Source: Candidatus Parcubacteria bacterium
GTDB lineage: Bacteria; Patescibacteriota; Patescibacteriia; UBA1558; GWA2-36-10
DNA length: 34,779 nucleotides
Direction of reading: 5' to 3'
Assembly: GCA_002869235.1 (NCBI GenBank)
Contig: PKTI01000055.1
Span: forward strand, 1-34,779
Under the pieces are notes generated by a model. The model was given only the letters and a program-made list of their open reading frames with translations. It had not been told where the DNA came from and did not search any database. Made by a program: the position numbers and the translations under genes. This document shows positions 7,925 to 14,662 of the stretch, in pieces (position 1 is the stretch's first letter; the number at the start of each line of letters is the position of its first letter).

Positions 7925-8593
7925 TTAACCAAAATATTTTTCAGTGTAAAATCTTATCAATTGTTCTACTTCTGGTATGACAGATGGATTGCCAATACCA
8001 ACTTTGGTTTTCTTTTGTACTTCTTCCAAGTTCTGGGCTCCCTCTAGGACAGCCTCTTCTATATCATGATCAGTGACTTTGGCTTGCTTGTCTATGATGC
8101 GGACTTGCTCTTTGATGACTCTATCTTTTTGTCCGGATTTTATAAAATAATTATTGATAGCAGACCTGAGAGCCTTGTCGCCTAGTACAGAACAGTGTAT
8201 TTTTCTCACTGGCAGTCCACCTAGTCTTTCGGTGATGTGTTGGGCTTTTATTTCCAAAGCATCATCTAGTTTCATGCCGCCATTTTCAGTTGCCATGACA
8301 GATAGCATAGAGGTGGCAGAGATAGCCGAACCACAACCAAAGGTTTGCCATTTCATCTCTTTTATCTTATCTTCTTTTTCATCTATCCAGAGCCAGACTT
8401 TCATCATGTCTCCGCAGGCTGGTGAACCAACCATACCCAGTCCATTATAGCCTTTGACATCTTTGGCATCTAGGATGAGGTTGCGTGGTTTGAAAAAATG
8501 ATCTTTTATTATTTTGCTGTAGGCCCAAGCCTCGTCAGAACCCTTGGGTACTATATCGATATCAGCGGCTGCTGATTTTTTTGTTTGTGACAT
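7925..8593 (-). CDS. iscU: IscU-type Fe-S scaffold with degenerate BFD-like C-terminus
   Basis: Scaffold on which Fe-S clusters are built with sulfur from the IscS encoded just upstream. Residues 20-155 are the IscU/NifU-N fold with all three cluster cysteines: GSPACGD (Cys60), FGCGSA (Cys87), KIHCSVLG (Cys134). Residues about 164-216 align with the NifU [2Fe-2S] BFD domain (VTDHDIEEAVLEGAQNLEEV, then PEVEQLI), but the four cysteine positions are Asp168, Gln170, Asn202 and Val205, so it cannot bind a cluster in the usual way. The protein is 222 aa against about 130 for plain IscU. The gap to iscS is 25 nt. Confidence 0.88.
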   Translation of the reverse strand: MSQTKKSAAADIDIVPKGSDEAWAYSKIIKDHFFKPRNLILDAKDVKGYNGLGMVGSPACGDMMKVWLWIDEKEDKIKEMKWQTFGCGSAISATSMLSVMATENGGMKLDDALEIKAQHITERLGGLPVRKIHCSVLGDKALRSAINNYFIKSGQKDRVIKEQVRIIDKQAKVTDHDIEEAVLEGAQNLEEVQKKTKVGIGNPSVIPEVEQLIRFYTEKYFG

Positions 8594-8618
8594 ATATATA
8601 ATTGAGTTAATTTTTAGA

Positions 8619-9863
8619 TTATAGGTCTAAAATTTTTCTTTCGGCGTCGACAAAAGTTTTTTCTACTTCAGCCATGTCGACATTGGCTGGAGAAGCTTGT
8701 CTTAATTTTTTTACAATTTCTGGGAAATTTTCTAGGACGTGTTGTAGGTCTTTTTTGGTAGTACTTTTGCCCATAGTAAAACGGATAGAACCGTGAGCCA
8801 CTTCATAGGGAGCACCCAAAGCACGAATAACGTGTGATGGTTCTAGGCTGCTAGAAGTACAGGCAGATCCAGTAGAAGCCATGACGCCTATTTCGTCCAA
8901 ATAGAGGAGTACAGCCTCACCCTCTATATCCAAAAAAGAAATATTTATATTGTTGGGCAATCTTTTTTTAGGATCACCATTTAAGATTGATTTGTCTATA
9001 GTTTTGAGAAGTTGTTCTATAAACCAATCACGCAGCTCTATTTGTCTTTTGTTTTCTTTTTCTTTTTCTTGGTAAGCAATATCAAGAGCTTCAGCCATAC
9101 CCACTATACCAGGGACATTTTCTGTACCAGAACGCATTTTCTTTTCTTGGCCACCACCGTCTATAATAGGGATTAGTTTGGTGCCTGGTTTTAGATAGAG
9201 CACGCCAACTCCTTTGGGACCATATATTTTGCTACCATTTATAGTTATCATGTCTACGTGTAATTTTTTGACATCAATATCTAGTGCACCAGCAGCTTGG
9301 CAGGCATCAGTATGAAAATATATTTTGTCCAAGCCTTTTTCTACTCTTTCCTTGTTGAGTTTTTCTATATAAACTCCAATTTCTTGGATTGGTTGGATAG
9401 TACCTATTTCATTATTGGCCATCATGATACTGACAAGTAATGTATCGTCTTTGATGGCTTTTTTGACATCTTCTAGTGAGACGAAACCATATCTATCAAC
9501 TGGTAGGATAGACAATTTGTGTCCTTGACTGTTTAGTCTTTGACAAGAATTGAGTACAGCTGGGTGTTCTACTTTTGAAGTGATGATATGAACAGGTTTT
9601 TTGGCTGCCCAAACACTTCCCTTGATGGCTAGGTTGATACTTTCAGTCCCTCCACCAGTAAAAATGATTTCATCTGGCTGGCAGTTGAGAACTTTGGCAA
9701 TTTTTTCTCTAGAATCTATAATAGCCTGTTTACTTGCCAGAGACAGTCTATACAAACTGGAAGGATTGCCATATTTTTCATTCCAGTATGGCTCCATGGC
9801 CTTTACCACACGAGGATCGGTGGGAGTAGTGGAAGCGTGGTCTAAATATATGTGTTTGTTCAT
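8619..9863 (-). CDS. iscS: Cysteine desulfurase (IscS-like, class V aminotransferase)
   Basis: A 414-aa PLP enzyme that removes sulfur from cysteine and hands it to the IscU scaffold. N-terminal YLDHASTTPTDPRV and GNPSSLYRL are family hallmarks. The PLP lysine is in INGSKIYGPKG, preceded by HTDACQAAG. The sulfur-carrying cysteine is in STGSACTSSSLEPSHV, the IscS (group I) form. The N-terminus overlaps no other gene; the stop of bcp is 2 nt before its start, so translation is probably coupled. Confidence 0.94.
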   Translation of the reverse strand: MNKHIYLDHASTTPTDPRVVKAMEPYWNEKYGNPSSLYRLSLASKQAIIDSREKIAKVLNCQPDEIIFTGGGTESINLAIKGSVWAAKKPVHIITSKVEHPAVLNSCQRLNSQGHKLSILPVDRYGFVSLEDVKKAIKDDTLLVSIMMANNEIGTIQPIQEIGVYIEKLNKERVEKGLDKIYFHTDACQAAGALDIDVKKLHVDMITINGSKIYGPKGVGVLYLKPGTKLIPIIDGGGQEKKMRSGTENVPGIVGMAEALDIAYQEKEKENKRQIELRDWFIEQLLKTIDKSILNGDPKKRLPNNINISFLDIEGEAVLLYLDEIGVMASTGSACTSSSLEPSHVIRALGAPYEVAHGSIRFTMGKSTTKKDLQHVLENFPEIVKKLRQASPANVDMAEVEKTFVDAERKILDL

Positions 9864-9865
9864 AA

Positions 9866-10330
9866 TTATTTTTTTAGTGAGTCAATGATTTCCTGGTCAG
9901 AGGGCATACCTCTTTTGAGGAAAACTATCTTTCCTTGTTTGTCTATCAAGACTACTGATCTTTTGATGCTCTCATGACCAAACATAAATTTGAGAGCCTT
10001 ATATTTGCGAGATACTTTTTTATCACTGTCTATCAAAAGGTCAAAAGGAAATTTGTACTTGTCTATAAACTTTTGATGGGATGTGTCATCGGCGTGATTA
10101 ACACCAAATATTATGGTGTCCAATTTTTGGAATTTCGAGAAGTCATTCCTGACAGCGCAAAGTTGTTTGGTGCAACCAGGTGTATTATCTCCAGGATAAA
10201 AAATTAGTAGTACGTTTTTTTTGCCCAAAAAATCTTTGAGAGCAACTTTTTGTCCGCTTTGATTTTTGAGTGTAAATAAAGGTGCCTTATCACCAACTTT
10301 GATAGGAGGAATATCCTTGTAATTTGTCAT
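9866..10330 (-). CDS. bcp: Peroxiredoxin of the Bcp/PrxQ type
   Basis: A 154-aa thiol peroxidase, full family length. The active site is YPGDNTPGCTKQLC, with peroxidatic Cys and a resolving Cys five residues later, the atypical 2-Cys PrxQ arrangement. It lies 6 nt after the ferredoxin gene and 2 nt before iscS, as part of the redox and Fe-S operon. No signal peptide, so it acts in the cytoplasm. Confidence 0.93.
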   Translation of the reverse strand: MTNYKDIPPIKVGDKAPLFTLKNQSGQKVALKDFLGKKNVLLIFYPGDNTPGCTKQLCAVRNDFSKFQKLDTIIFGVNHADDTSHQKFIDKYKFPFDLLIDSDKKVSRKYKALKFMFGHESIKRSVVLIDKQGKIVFLKRGMPSDQEIIDSLKK

Positions 10331-10336
10331 AGTGAT

Positions 10337-10552
10337 TTATTCTTCAGGATAAATCTGTTTGCCATTGTCATCTGTAATGATGATAGCATTTACAGGACAA
10401 CTTTTAGCAGCTTGAAGGATAGTGTCTTCAGCATCACCTTTTGGGTCTTTTATTACAGCAATACCTTCATCATCTAATTCAAAGGTTCCAGGGGCTACTT
10501 CTACACAAGTAGCTACGCTAGTGCAAAGTTCTATATCTACTTTGATTTTCAT
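10337..10552 (-). CDS. Single-cluster ferredoxin, probably [3Fe-4S]
   Basis: A 71-aa acidic electron carrier. The cluster ligands seen are Cys10, Cys16 and Cys52 (in SCPVNAI). The position that would hold the second cysteine of a [4Fe-4S] motif, residue 13, is Val, which favours a three-cysteine [3Fe-4S] cluster. It is the first gene of the redox operon (6 nt before bcp). It could also serve the 2-oxoacid:ferredoxin oxidoreductase at 12910-15520, but that pairing is inference. Confidence 0.88.
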   Translation of the reverse strand: MKIKVDIELCTSVATCVEVAPGTFELDDEGIAVIKDPKGDAEDTILQAAKSCPVNAIIITDDNGKQIYPEE

Positions 10553-10620
10553 ATATTTTTTAGGGTTAATTATTGTAAACAGTATACTTATTTTAGCTTA
10601 AATTTGCCTTTTTTAAAACC

Positions 10621-10649
10621 TTGACAAAATATGCTTTATATGATATACT
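10621..10649 (+). promoter_or_regulatory. Strong sigma70 promoter of the GC-rich gene
   Basis: TTGACA (10621-10626), exactly 17 nt, TATACT (10644-10649), with TGA before the -10. The predicted start near 10656 gives an untranslated leader of about 135 nt. Confidence 0.8.
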
Positions 10650-10737
10650 TACAAATCCAAAATAGGCATAATGTGCTGATTTTGGGCTCTTTTACAAGGG
10701 TTGTTATAAAAAAATATTTCCAAGACTGTATTTGCGG

Positions 10738-10788
10738 TGGTTCTAGAACCAGGTTTCAGCCGAGCCCTAGGGCTCAGGAGGAGGAAGG
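10738..10788 (+). promoter_or_regulatory. Structured leader with two palindromes and a strong SD
   Basis: TGGTTCTAGAACCA (10738-10751) and GAGCCCTAGGGCTC (10762-10775) are two perfect 14-nt palindromes. They are followed directly by AGGAGG (10776-10781) and GAGGAAGG (10781-10788), then ATG at 10792. A long folded leader in front of a cold-shock-like gene recalls cspA-type control, which is inference. Base composition becomes GC-rich here, about 100 nt after the AT-rich promoter. Confidence 0.6.
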
Positions 10789-10791
10789 ACA

Positions 10792-11619
10792 ATGTCCAAG
10801 CAGATCATCGAAGGAGCGGAGATTTGTCTCATGCTCAACGACCGCGAAGGACCGATCACGATCACCAACACCGAAAGGTGGCAGCACGTCGGTCGCTTGA
10901 CCGATCAGAGCAACGCCATCATCATGGTGACGGTCAAGCGTGACAGCGGCCTCTTCGGCCTCAACGTCGACGGCTCCAAGAACGTCACCCTGAAGCGGGA
11001 TCACAGTCCCGACAACAACCAGACCGCGTTCTTCAGCACCAAGGTGCCGATCAAGGCGTCGCCGTCCGACAGCAAGGACGACACCCTGTTCTACACCGAG
11101 TACCCGGCCAACCACATCCGCCTCCTGGCGGTGGAGACCAACGGCAGCATTTCGCTGTTCGAGATCTCCTTGGTCAGCCAGAAGGGCGAGTTCTTCGTCG
11201 GTTTGCAGCGGGTCTACCAGACTCGCGTCTACAAGGACGGCACCGACGTCTACTGTCCGCTCTGGCCTGACAACAAGTGGCCGCAACTGATGGAGCTCCT
11301 GGGCGCCCTGCTCAGGAACCATCGTTCCAAGCTGCTGGATCGCAGCGAGTGTCCGCCGCCGGAGAAGGTCCGTGCCAAGTCCATCGAGGACAACACCGGC
11401 CACGTCCTGTGGTACAACCTGGCTCAGGGATTGGGCTGTGTCATGACCAAGCGGGGCGCGGCTCGCGTCCACTGGAGCAATCTGGCCGGCATGAACGGGC
11501 AGTGCTACTTGGAGGAGGGCCAGCTGGTCCGCATCGGCGAGCTCGGCAAGCCCGCGGCCAGTCTGCGCAGGCAGACGAGTTTCCGCCGCGAGGCCTACGA
11601 AGTCGAGGTTGCCAACTAG
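10792..11619 (+). CDS. GC-rich protein with C-terminal cold-shock-like domain (275 aa)
   Basis: Residues about 202-273 resemble a cold-shock OB fold: GHVLWYNLAQGLGCVM matches the G-x-V-x-W-F/Y-N-x-x-x-G-x-G pattern, followed by VHWSNL and EEGQLVRI. Aromatic RNA-binding residues are partly kept. The first 200 residues, rich in beta-type segments, match nothing I know. There is no signal peptide or membrane segment. The gene is far more GC-rich, with C/G-ending codons, than the AT-rich neighbours, and has an AGGAGGAGG SD while most genes here have none. Horizontal transfer or strong selection for expression could explain this. A 232-aa ORF on the opposite strand is a codon-bias shadow. Confidence 0.75.
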   Translation: MSKQIIEGAEICLMLNDREGPITITNTERWQHVGRLTDQSNAIIMVTVKRDSGLFGLNVDGSKNVTLKRDHSPDNNQTAFFSTKVPIKASPSDSKDDTLFYTEYPANHIRLLAVETNGSISLFEISLVSQKGEFFVGLQRVYQTRVYKDGTDVYCPLWPDNKWPQLMELLGALLRNHRSKLLDRSECPPPEKVRAKSIEDNTGHVLWYNLAQGLGCVMTKRGAARVHWSNLAGMNGQCYLEEGQLVRIGELGKPAASLRRQTSFRREAYEVEVAN

Positions 11620-11637
11620 GCAACAACAACCCTCAAC

Positions 11638-11699
11638 CCGGCGCGACGACGATCAACGTCGTCGCGCCGGAACCCAACTATCTTTCGAGGTAGTTTTTT
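11638..11699 (+). terminator. Tandem hairpins ending the GC-rich gene
   Basis: A perfect 14-bp stem (11638-11651 with 11657-11670, loop ATCAA) has no T-tract. A second hairpin (11676-11682 with 11689-11695, one G-T pair) runs into six T residues, giving a standard terminator. The tandem arrangement is unusual. Confidence 0.85.
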
Positions 11700-11701
11700 C
11701 T

Positions 11702-11730
11702 TTGACTAATAAAACAATAAATGATAATTT
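11702..11730 (+). promoter_or_regulatory. Promoter of the small membrane protein
   Basis: TTGACT (11702-11707), 17 nt, TAATTT (11725-11730) with TGA before the -10 (extended -10). Predicted leader of about 30 nt, which contains the SD. Confidence 0.5.
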
Positions 11731-11765
11731 AGTTTTGTACCCGAACCTTGAGAGGAGGTGTAATA

Positions 11766-12050
11766 TTGTCGGAAAAAGACAAAGAGCCGGGCCTGCTAAA
11801 GGTCGTATACAGCCAATATCGAATTTTTCACATTGTAGTGGTCATAATCGCCATTGTTGGCAGCATACTCTTCATAAGAGAGATCAACACTGAATCACTG
11901 GCCAATGGCGGTCAAACTCTAACCTTGTGGCGAAGCGTTGTTGTCACGATATGCTTTTCTCTGATGGCGTTGGTCATAAGTGGTGCTATAGTTGTTTTGG
12001 CCATTGTTGCCGATGTGATTGAACGAGGCGGAAAGCCTCACTCTTCCTGA
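11766..12050 (+). CDS. Small two-helix membrane protein, TTG start (94 aa)
   Basis: I chose the TTG at 11766 because AGGAGGTG (11753-11760), a full anti-SD complement, sits 7 nt before it. The upstream ATG at 11748 would overlap that SD. Two hydrophobic segments, about residues 22-38 (HIVVVIIAIVGSILFI) and 57-82, are joined by a short polar loop, with charged ends. No family recognised. Like its GC-rich neighbour it has a strong SD and richer GC than the flanks. A terminator follows at once. Confidence 0.7.
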   Translation: MSEKDKEPGLLKVVYSQYRIFHIVVVIIAIVGSILFIREINTESLANGGQTLTLWRSVVVTICFSLMALVISGAIVVLAIVADVIERGGKPHSS

Positions 12051-12053
12051 TTT

Positions 12054-12077
12054 TCCCTGCTAGGCGGGGATTTTTTT
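12054..12077 (+). terminator. Rho-independent terminator
   Basis: A 7-bp stem (12054-12060 with 12064-12070, one G-T pair, loop TAG) followed by seven T residues, directly after the stop of the small membrane protein. Confidence 0.85.
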
Positions 12078-12087
12078 ATTTTTTAGG

Positions 12088-12114
12088 GTCAAGTTGAGCT
12101 TGTCGAAACTTGAC
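12088..12114. repeat. Hairpin repeat with GAGCTTGTCGA loop, copy 2
   Basis: GTCAAGTT (12088-12095) and AACTTGAC (12107-12114) form perfect 8-bp arms around GAGCTTGTCGA, the same 11-nt loop as at 7861-7871 but with unrelated arms. Its right arm supplies most of the -35 hexamer TTGACA of the next promoter. Confidence 0.8.
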
Positions 12115-12138
12115 AAAAGCGTTTTTTTGTGCTATCCT
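12110..12138 (+). promoter_or_regulatory. Promoter of the small-ORF cluster
   Basis: TTGACA (12110-12115), 17 nt, TATCCT (12133-12138) preceded by TGC. The -35 overlaps the right arm of the hairpin repeat. Transcription should begin near 12145. Confidence 0.65.
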
Positions 12139-12144
12139 TATTGT

Positions 12145-12202
12145 ATAGCTAGAATTGGTGACCCAAATTTTATTTGGCCGCCAATTTTTTGTTTGTAGCT
12201 AT
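12145..12202 (+). ncRNA. Nested-stem structured RNA leader of the small-ORF cluster
   Basis: Three nested perfect stems are visible: ATAGCTA (12145-12151) with TAGCTAT (12196-12202); AATTGG (12153-12158) with CCAATT (12181-12186); CCAAAT (12163-12168) with ATTTGG (12172-12177), loop TTT. A competing small hairpin TTGG-CCG-CCAA (12174-12184) runs into TTTTTT, so an attenuator-like switch is possible. The structure starts at the predicted transcription start. No known riboswitch class recognised. Confidence 0.5.
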
Positions 12203-12247
12203 TTATCAAGTAAAAAACTTCCAAAATATAAACATTAACAATTTATT

Positions 12248-12394
12248 ATGGTAGAGGAAAACAAGGTCGAGTCTTTTAAATTAATAATTAAGCCAGGAGA
12301 TAAAAAGCTCAAAGCGGGCGATTACTGGGCAATAGTCGCTTTGTGCGCAGTTGGGGCTTTTGTTCTTCTAGCAGTAGTAGGAACAGCGGTATAA
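12248..12394 (+). CDS. 48-aa single-pass membrane peptide
   Basis: Read directly from sequence: an N-terminal charged part (MVEENKVESFKLIIK) is followed by a hydrophobic helix (about residues 27-48, WAIVALCAVGAFVLLAVV). First of four tiny ORFs behind the structured leader. No SD; the region before the ATG is AT-rich. No family recognised. Reality is supported by promoter, spacing and amphipathic logic, not by homology. Confidence 0.5.
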   Translation: MVEENKVESFKLIIKPGDKKLKAGDYWAIVALCAVGAFVLLAVVGTAV

Positions 12395-12404
12395 AAACAA
12401 AGAC

Positions 12405-12521
12405 ATGAAAGAAGTAAAATCATTTCGACTAGCAGGATTGTATTGCAATCCTAGTGTGGAGAGTCACGAAAACTGGTCGATACTAGCACTTTATCTATTT
12501 GCTATTGTGCTACTTGCATAA
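12405..12521 (+). CDS. 38-aa membrane peptide
   Basis: MKEVKSFRLAG, a polar stretch (CNPSVESHENW), then a short hydrophobic C-terminus (SILALYLFAIVLLA). It begins 10 nt after the previous ORF. The ATG is preceded by AAAAACAAAGAC rather than an SD. Family unknown. Confidence 0.4.
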   Translation: MKEVKSFRLAGLYCNPSVESHENWSILALYLFAIVLLA

Positions 12522-12554
12522 ACTTACAACTAAATAACAAAAACAAAAACAAAA

Positions 12555-12614
12555 ATGTACAAAACATTTTATATCTTGCTAATTTTTAGCATGGCGCCAG
12601 TGGCGTATTGTTAG
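12555..12614 (+). CDS. 19-aa hydrophobic peptide (doubtful)
   Basis: ATG preceded by AACAAAAACAAAAACAAAA; encodes MYKTFYILLIFSMAPVAYC and ends in TAG. It is very short, but sits in line with the other tiny ORFs and shares the A/C-rich leader before its start. It could be a leader peptide or chance. Confidence 0.25.
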   Translation: MYKTFYILLIFSMAPVAYC

Positions 12615-12647
12615 ATCGAACATTAAAAAATAAAAACAAAAATAAAT

Positions 12648-12821
12648 ATGTCATTTTTAGACAAATTGTTGGGAAAAAACAATAAACAAATAATAAAACA
12701 ACCTGAAAATGAAATAATGAAACGACCGTCAGAAGATATAATGACAGTCAAAAAAGAAGATCAGCAACCAGCTGATAATCAACAAAAAGAATATACAAAC
12801 AATAAAGACTCTCCTCCATGA
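12648..12821 (+). CDS. 57-aa hydrophilic small protein
   Basis: MSFLDKLLGKNNKQ starts with a short amphipathic helix; the rest is polar, rich in Lys, Gln, Asn and Glu, and probably disordered. The leader is AAAAACAAAAATAAAT before the ATG. It ends with TGA 3 nt before a strong terminator, which supports it as the last gene of the unit. No family recognised. Confidence 0.5.
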   Translation: MSFLDKLLGKNNKQIIKQPENEIMKRPSEDIMTVKKEDQQPADNQQKEYTNNKDSPP

Positions 12822-12823
12822 TA

Positions 12824-12856
12824 AACCTCCCCCTCTCGTTTTGGGGGCGGTTTTTT
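12824..12856 (+). terminator. Terminator of the small-ORF cluster
   Basis: AACC-T-CCCCC (12824-12833) pairs with GGGGG-C-GGTT (12843-12852) around a 9-nt loop and ends in a run of T residues (12851-12856). Confidence 0.85.
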
Positions 12857-12871
12857 GTTTGCCCAAAAAAT

Positions 12872-12879
12872 GTTATAAT
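12872..12879 (+). promoter_or_regulatory. Extended -10 promoter of korAB
   Basis: TATAAT (12874-12879), part of a TG-T-TATAAT extended -10 (T12871, G12872). The -35 region is only T-rich. Leader of about 24 nt containing TTAAAAACAAAA instead of an SD. Confidence 0.5.
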
Positions 12880-12909
12880 AAAAATGATTTTATTAAAAAC
12901 AAAATAGAC

Positions 12910-14649
12910 ATGAAAACAAAAAACAATCTTAGTTGGAAAGTCTGCGGTGAAGCTGGTTTTGGCATAAAATCTGCCGGTATGATGTTTGGCAAGATATTTA
13001 TGCGAGCTGGTTATGAGATTTTTGACTACACTGAGTATCCTTCACTTATTCGTGGTGGGCACAATACTTTTCAATTGATAGTAGATACTAGACCGGTAAA
13101 TAGTGTGACCAAGTCAATAGATATTTTGGTAGCACTCAATCAAAACACAATCTCAGAGAATCTAGATGAAGTAGCTCCTGGTGGGGTACTTATTTTTGAT
13201 AAAGAAAAAGTAAAAGTTTCTCCAGCCAAACTGCAGAACAGAAAAATAAAAGGACTTGGCTTGCCACTGACTACTATGGCCAAAGAAGCGGGTAATCCTT
13301 TGATGAGAAATGTAGTAGCTATTGGCGCTAGTATGGATTTGGTAGGACAAAACCTGACTATTGCCAATAGGGTAGTCACACAAAACTTCAAACGCAAAGG
13401 CAAAAAGATAGTGGATCAAAATATAAAAGCTTTGAAGCTGGGATATGATTTTGCCAAAGAAAATTTCCAAGGAGAAGCTATTTGTCATTTGCCTACCATA
13501 GAAAAGAAAGACAATATTTTGATCACAGCCAACGAATCTTTGGCTTTAGGTACATTGGCGGCTGGTTTGAATTTTTATGTAGCTTATCCGATGACACCAT
13601 CTTCATCTATACTTCACTATTTGGCATCTATAGCCGAGAAGGCTGGCATTGTAGTCAAGCACGCTGAAGATGAAATTGCAGTACTCAATATGGCTTTGGG
13701 AGCAGCTCATGTAGGTGCTAGAGCTATGGTGGCTACTTCAGGAGGAGGATTTGCTCTTATGGTAGAAACACTCGGACTAGCTGGCATGACCGAAACCCCA
13801 ATAGTAATGGTAGACGTACAGCGCGGTGGTCCAGCCACAGGATTGCCAACTTGGACAGAGCAGGGAGATTTACAATTTATTTTGAAAGCTGCACCAGGTG
13901 AAGTACAGAGAATAGTTTTGGCTCCTGGAGACGCAGTTGAAGCTTATGAGCTGGGAACGCAAGCTCACAATTTGGCAGAAACTTATCAATTGCCAGTTAT
14001 TATTTTGTCTGACAAATTTATTGCCGAAGGCAATACTACTATGCCACTGCCAAGTGTAGCTAAGGTAAAAATAAAACGTGGAAAACTTTTGACCCAGGCA
14101 CAGCTCAACAAAATAAAAGAGTACAGACGTTATAAAGTCACAGAAGATGGTATTTCACCAAGAGCTCTACCTGGTATGAAAAAAGGTCTTTATATTGCCA
14201 ATAGCGATGAGCATGATCCTTATGGTTTTTCTGAAGAAAGCTCTGAAAATAGAATTGCCCAAGCTGACAAAAGAGCGCGTAAGCTAGAATCTTTTGCCAA
14301 AAATTTGCCAGAACCATTGGTCTATGGCAATCCTAAGGCCAAAAATACAGTTGTGATTTGGGGTTCTAGTAAGGGAGTTGTACTTGACGCTTATGCTCAC
14401 CTGGAAGCAAAATACAAAAAGAAAATAAAAATACTTCAACTGCAATACATCTGGCCATTTCCAGCCAAGTTTGTTAGCAAGGTTTTGGAGGCTTCCAAAA
14501 ATACTTTGTTGATTGAGACAAATCAGGCTGGCCAATTGGGACAATTGATTGCTCAAGAAACTGGTATAATGATAAAAAATAAATTATTAAAATATGATGG
14601 CCGGCCTTTCTTTAGAGAGGAAATAACCAAGGCTTTAAAAAAGTTTTAA
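12910..14649 (+). CDS. korA: 2-oxoacid:ferredoxin oxidoreductase, fused gamma-alpha subunit
   Basis: Part of an Fe-S/TPP enzyme that oxidises a 2-oxoacid to its acyl-CoA and passes electrons to ferredoxin. I start at the ATG at 12910, not at the in-frame TTG inside the terminator, giving 579 aa. Residues 1-190 are the gamma domain (GEAGFGIKSAG, YPSLIRGGHN). The alpha domain follows with NFYVAYPMTPSSS, HAEDEIAVLNMALGA, TSGGGFALM and QRGGPATGLPTWTEQGDLQF. The C-terminal third is the transketolase-C-like domain. The beta subunit follows 13 nt later. Which 2-oxoacid is used is uncertain; the gamma-alpha fusion is typical of the 2-oxoglutarate-type (KorA) group. Confidence 0.92.
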   Translation: MKTKNNLSWKVCGEAGFGIKSAGMMFGKIFMRAGYEIFDYTEYPSLIRGGHNTFQLIVDTRPVNSVTKSIDILVALNQNTISENLDEVAPGGVLIFDKEKVKVSPAKLQNRKIKGLGLPLTTMAKEAGNPLMRNVVAIGASMDLVGQNLTIANRVVTQNFKRKGKKIVDQNIKALKLGYDFAKENFQGEAICHLPTIEKKDNILITANESLALGTLAAGLNFYVAYPMTPSSSILHYLASIAEKAGIVVKHAEDEIAVLNMALGAAHVGARAMVATSGGGFALMVETLGLAGMTETPIVMVDVQRGGPATGLPTWTEQGDLQFILKAAPGEVQRIVLAPGDAVEAYELGTQAHNLAETYQLPVIILSDKFIAEGNTTMPLPSVAKVKIKRGKLLTQAQLNKIKEYRRYKVTEDGISPRALPGMKKGLYIANSDEHDPYGFSEESSENRIAQADKRARKLESFAKNLPEPLVYGNPKAKNTVVIWGSSKGVVLDAYAHLEAKYKKKIKILQLQYIWPFPAKFVSKVLEASKNTLLIETNQAGQLGQLIAQETGIMIKNKLLKYDGRPFFREEITKALKKF

Positions 14650-14662
14650 AATAAAAACAAAT

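Noticed and set aside
10774-11472. 232-aa ORF on the minus strand opposite the GC-rich gene
   Set aside because: It lies wholly inside the plus-strand gene, which has a strong SD and a cold-shock-like domain. High GC removes stop codons on both strands.
12841-12909. Upstream TTG start for korA
   Set aside because: It lies in the terminator of the preceding cluster, before the -10; the ATG at 12910 fits the family N-terminus.
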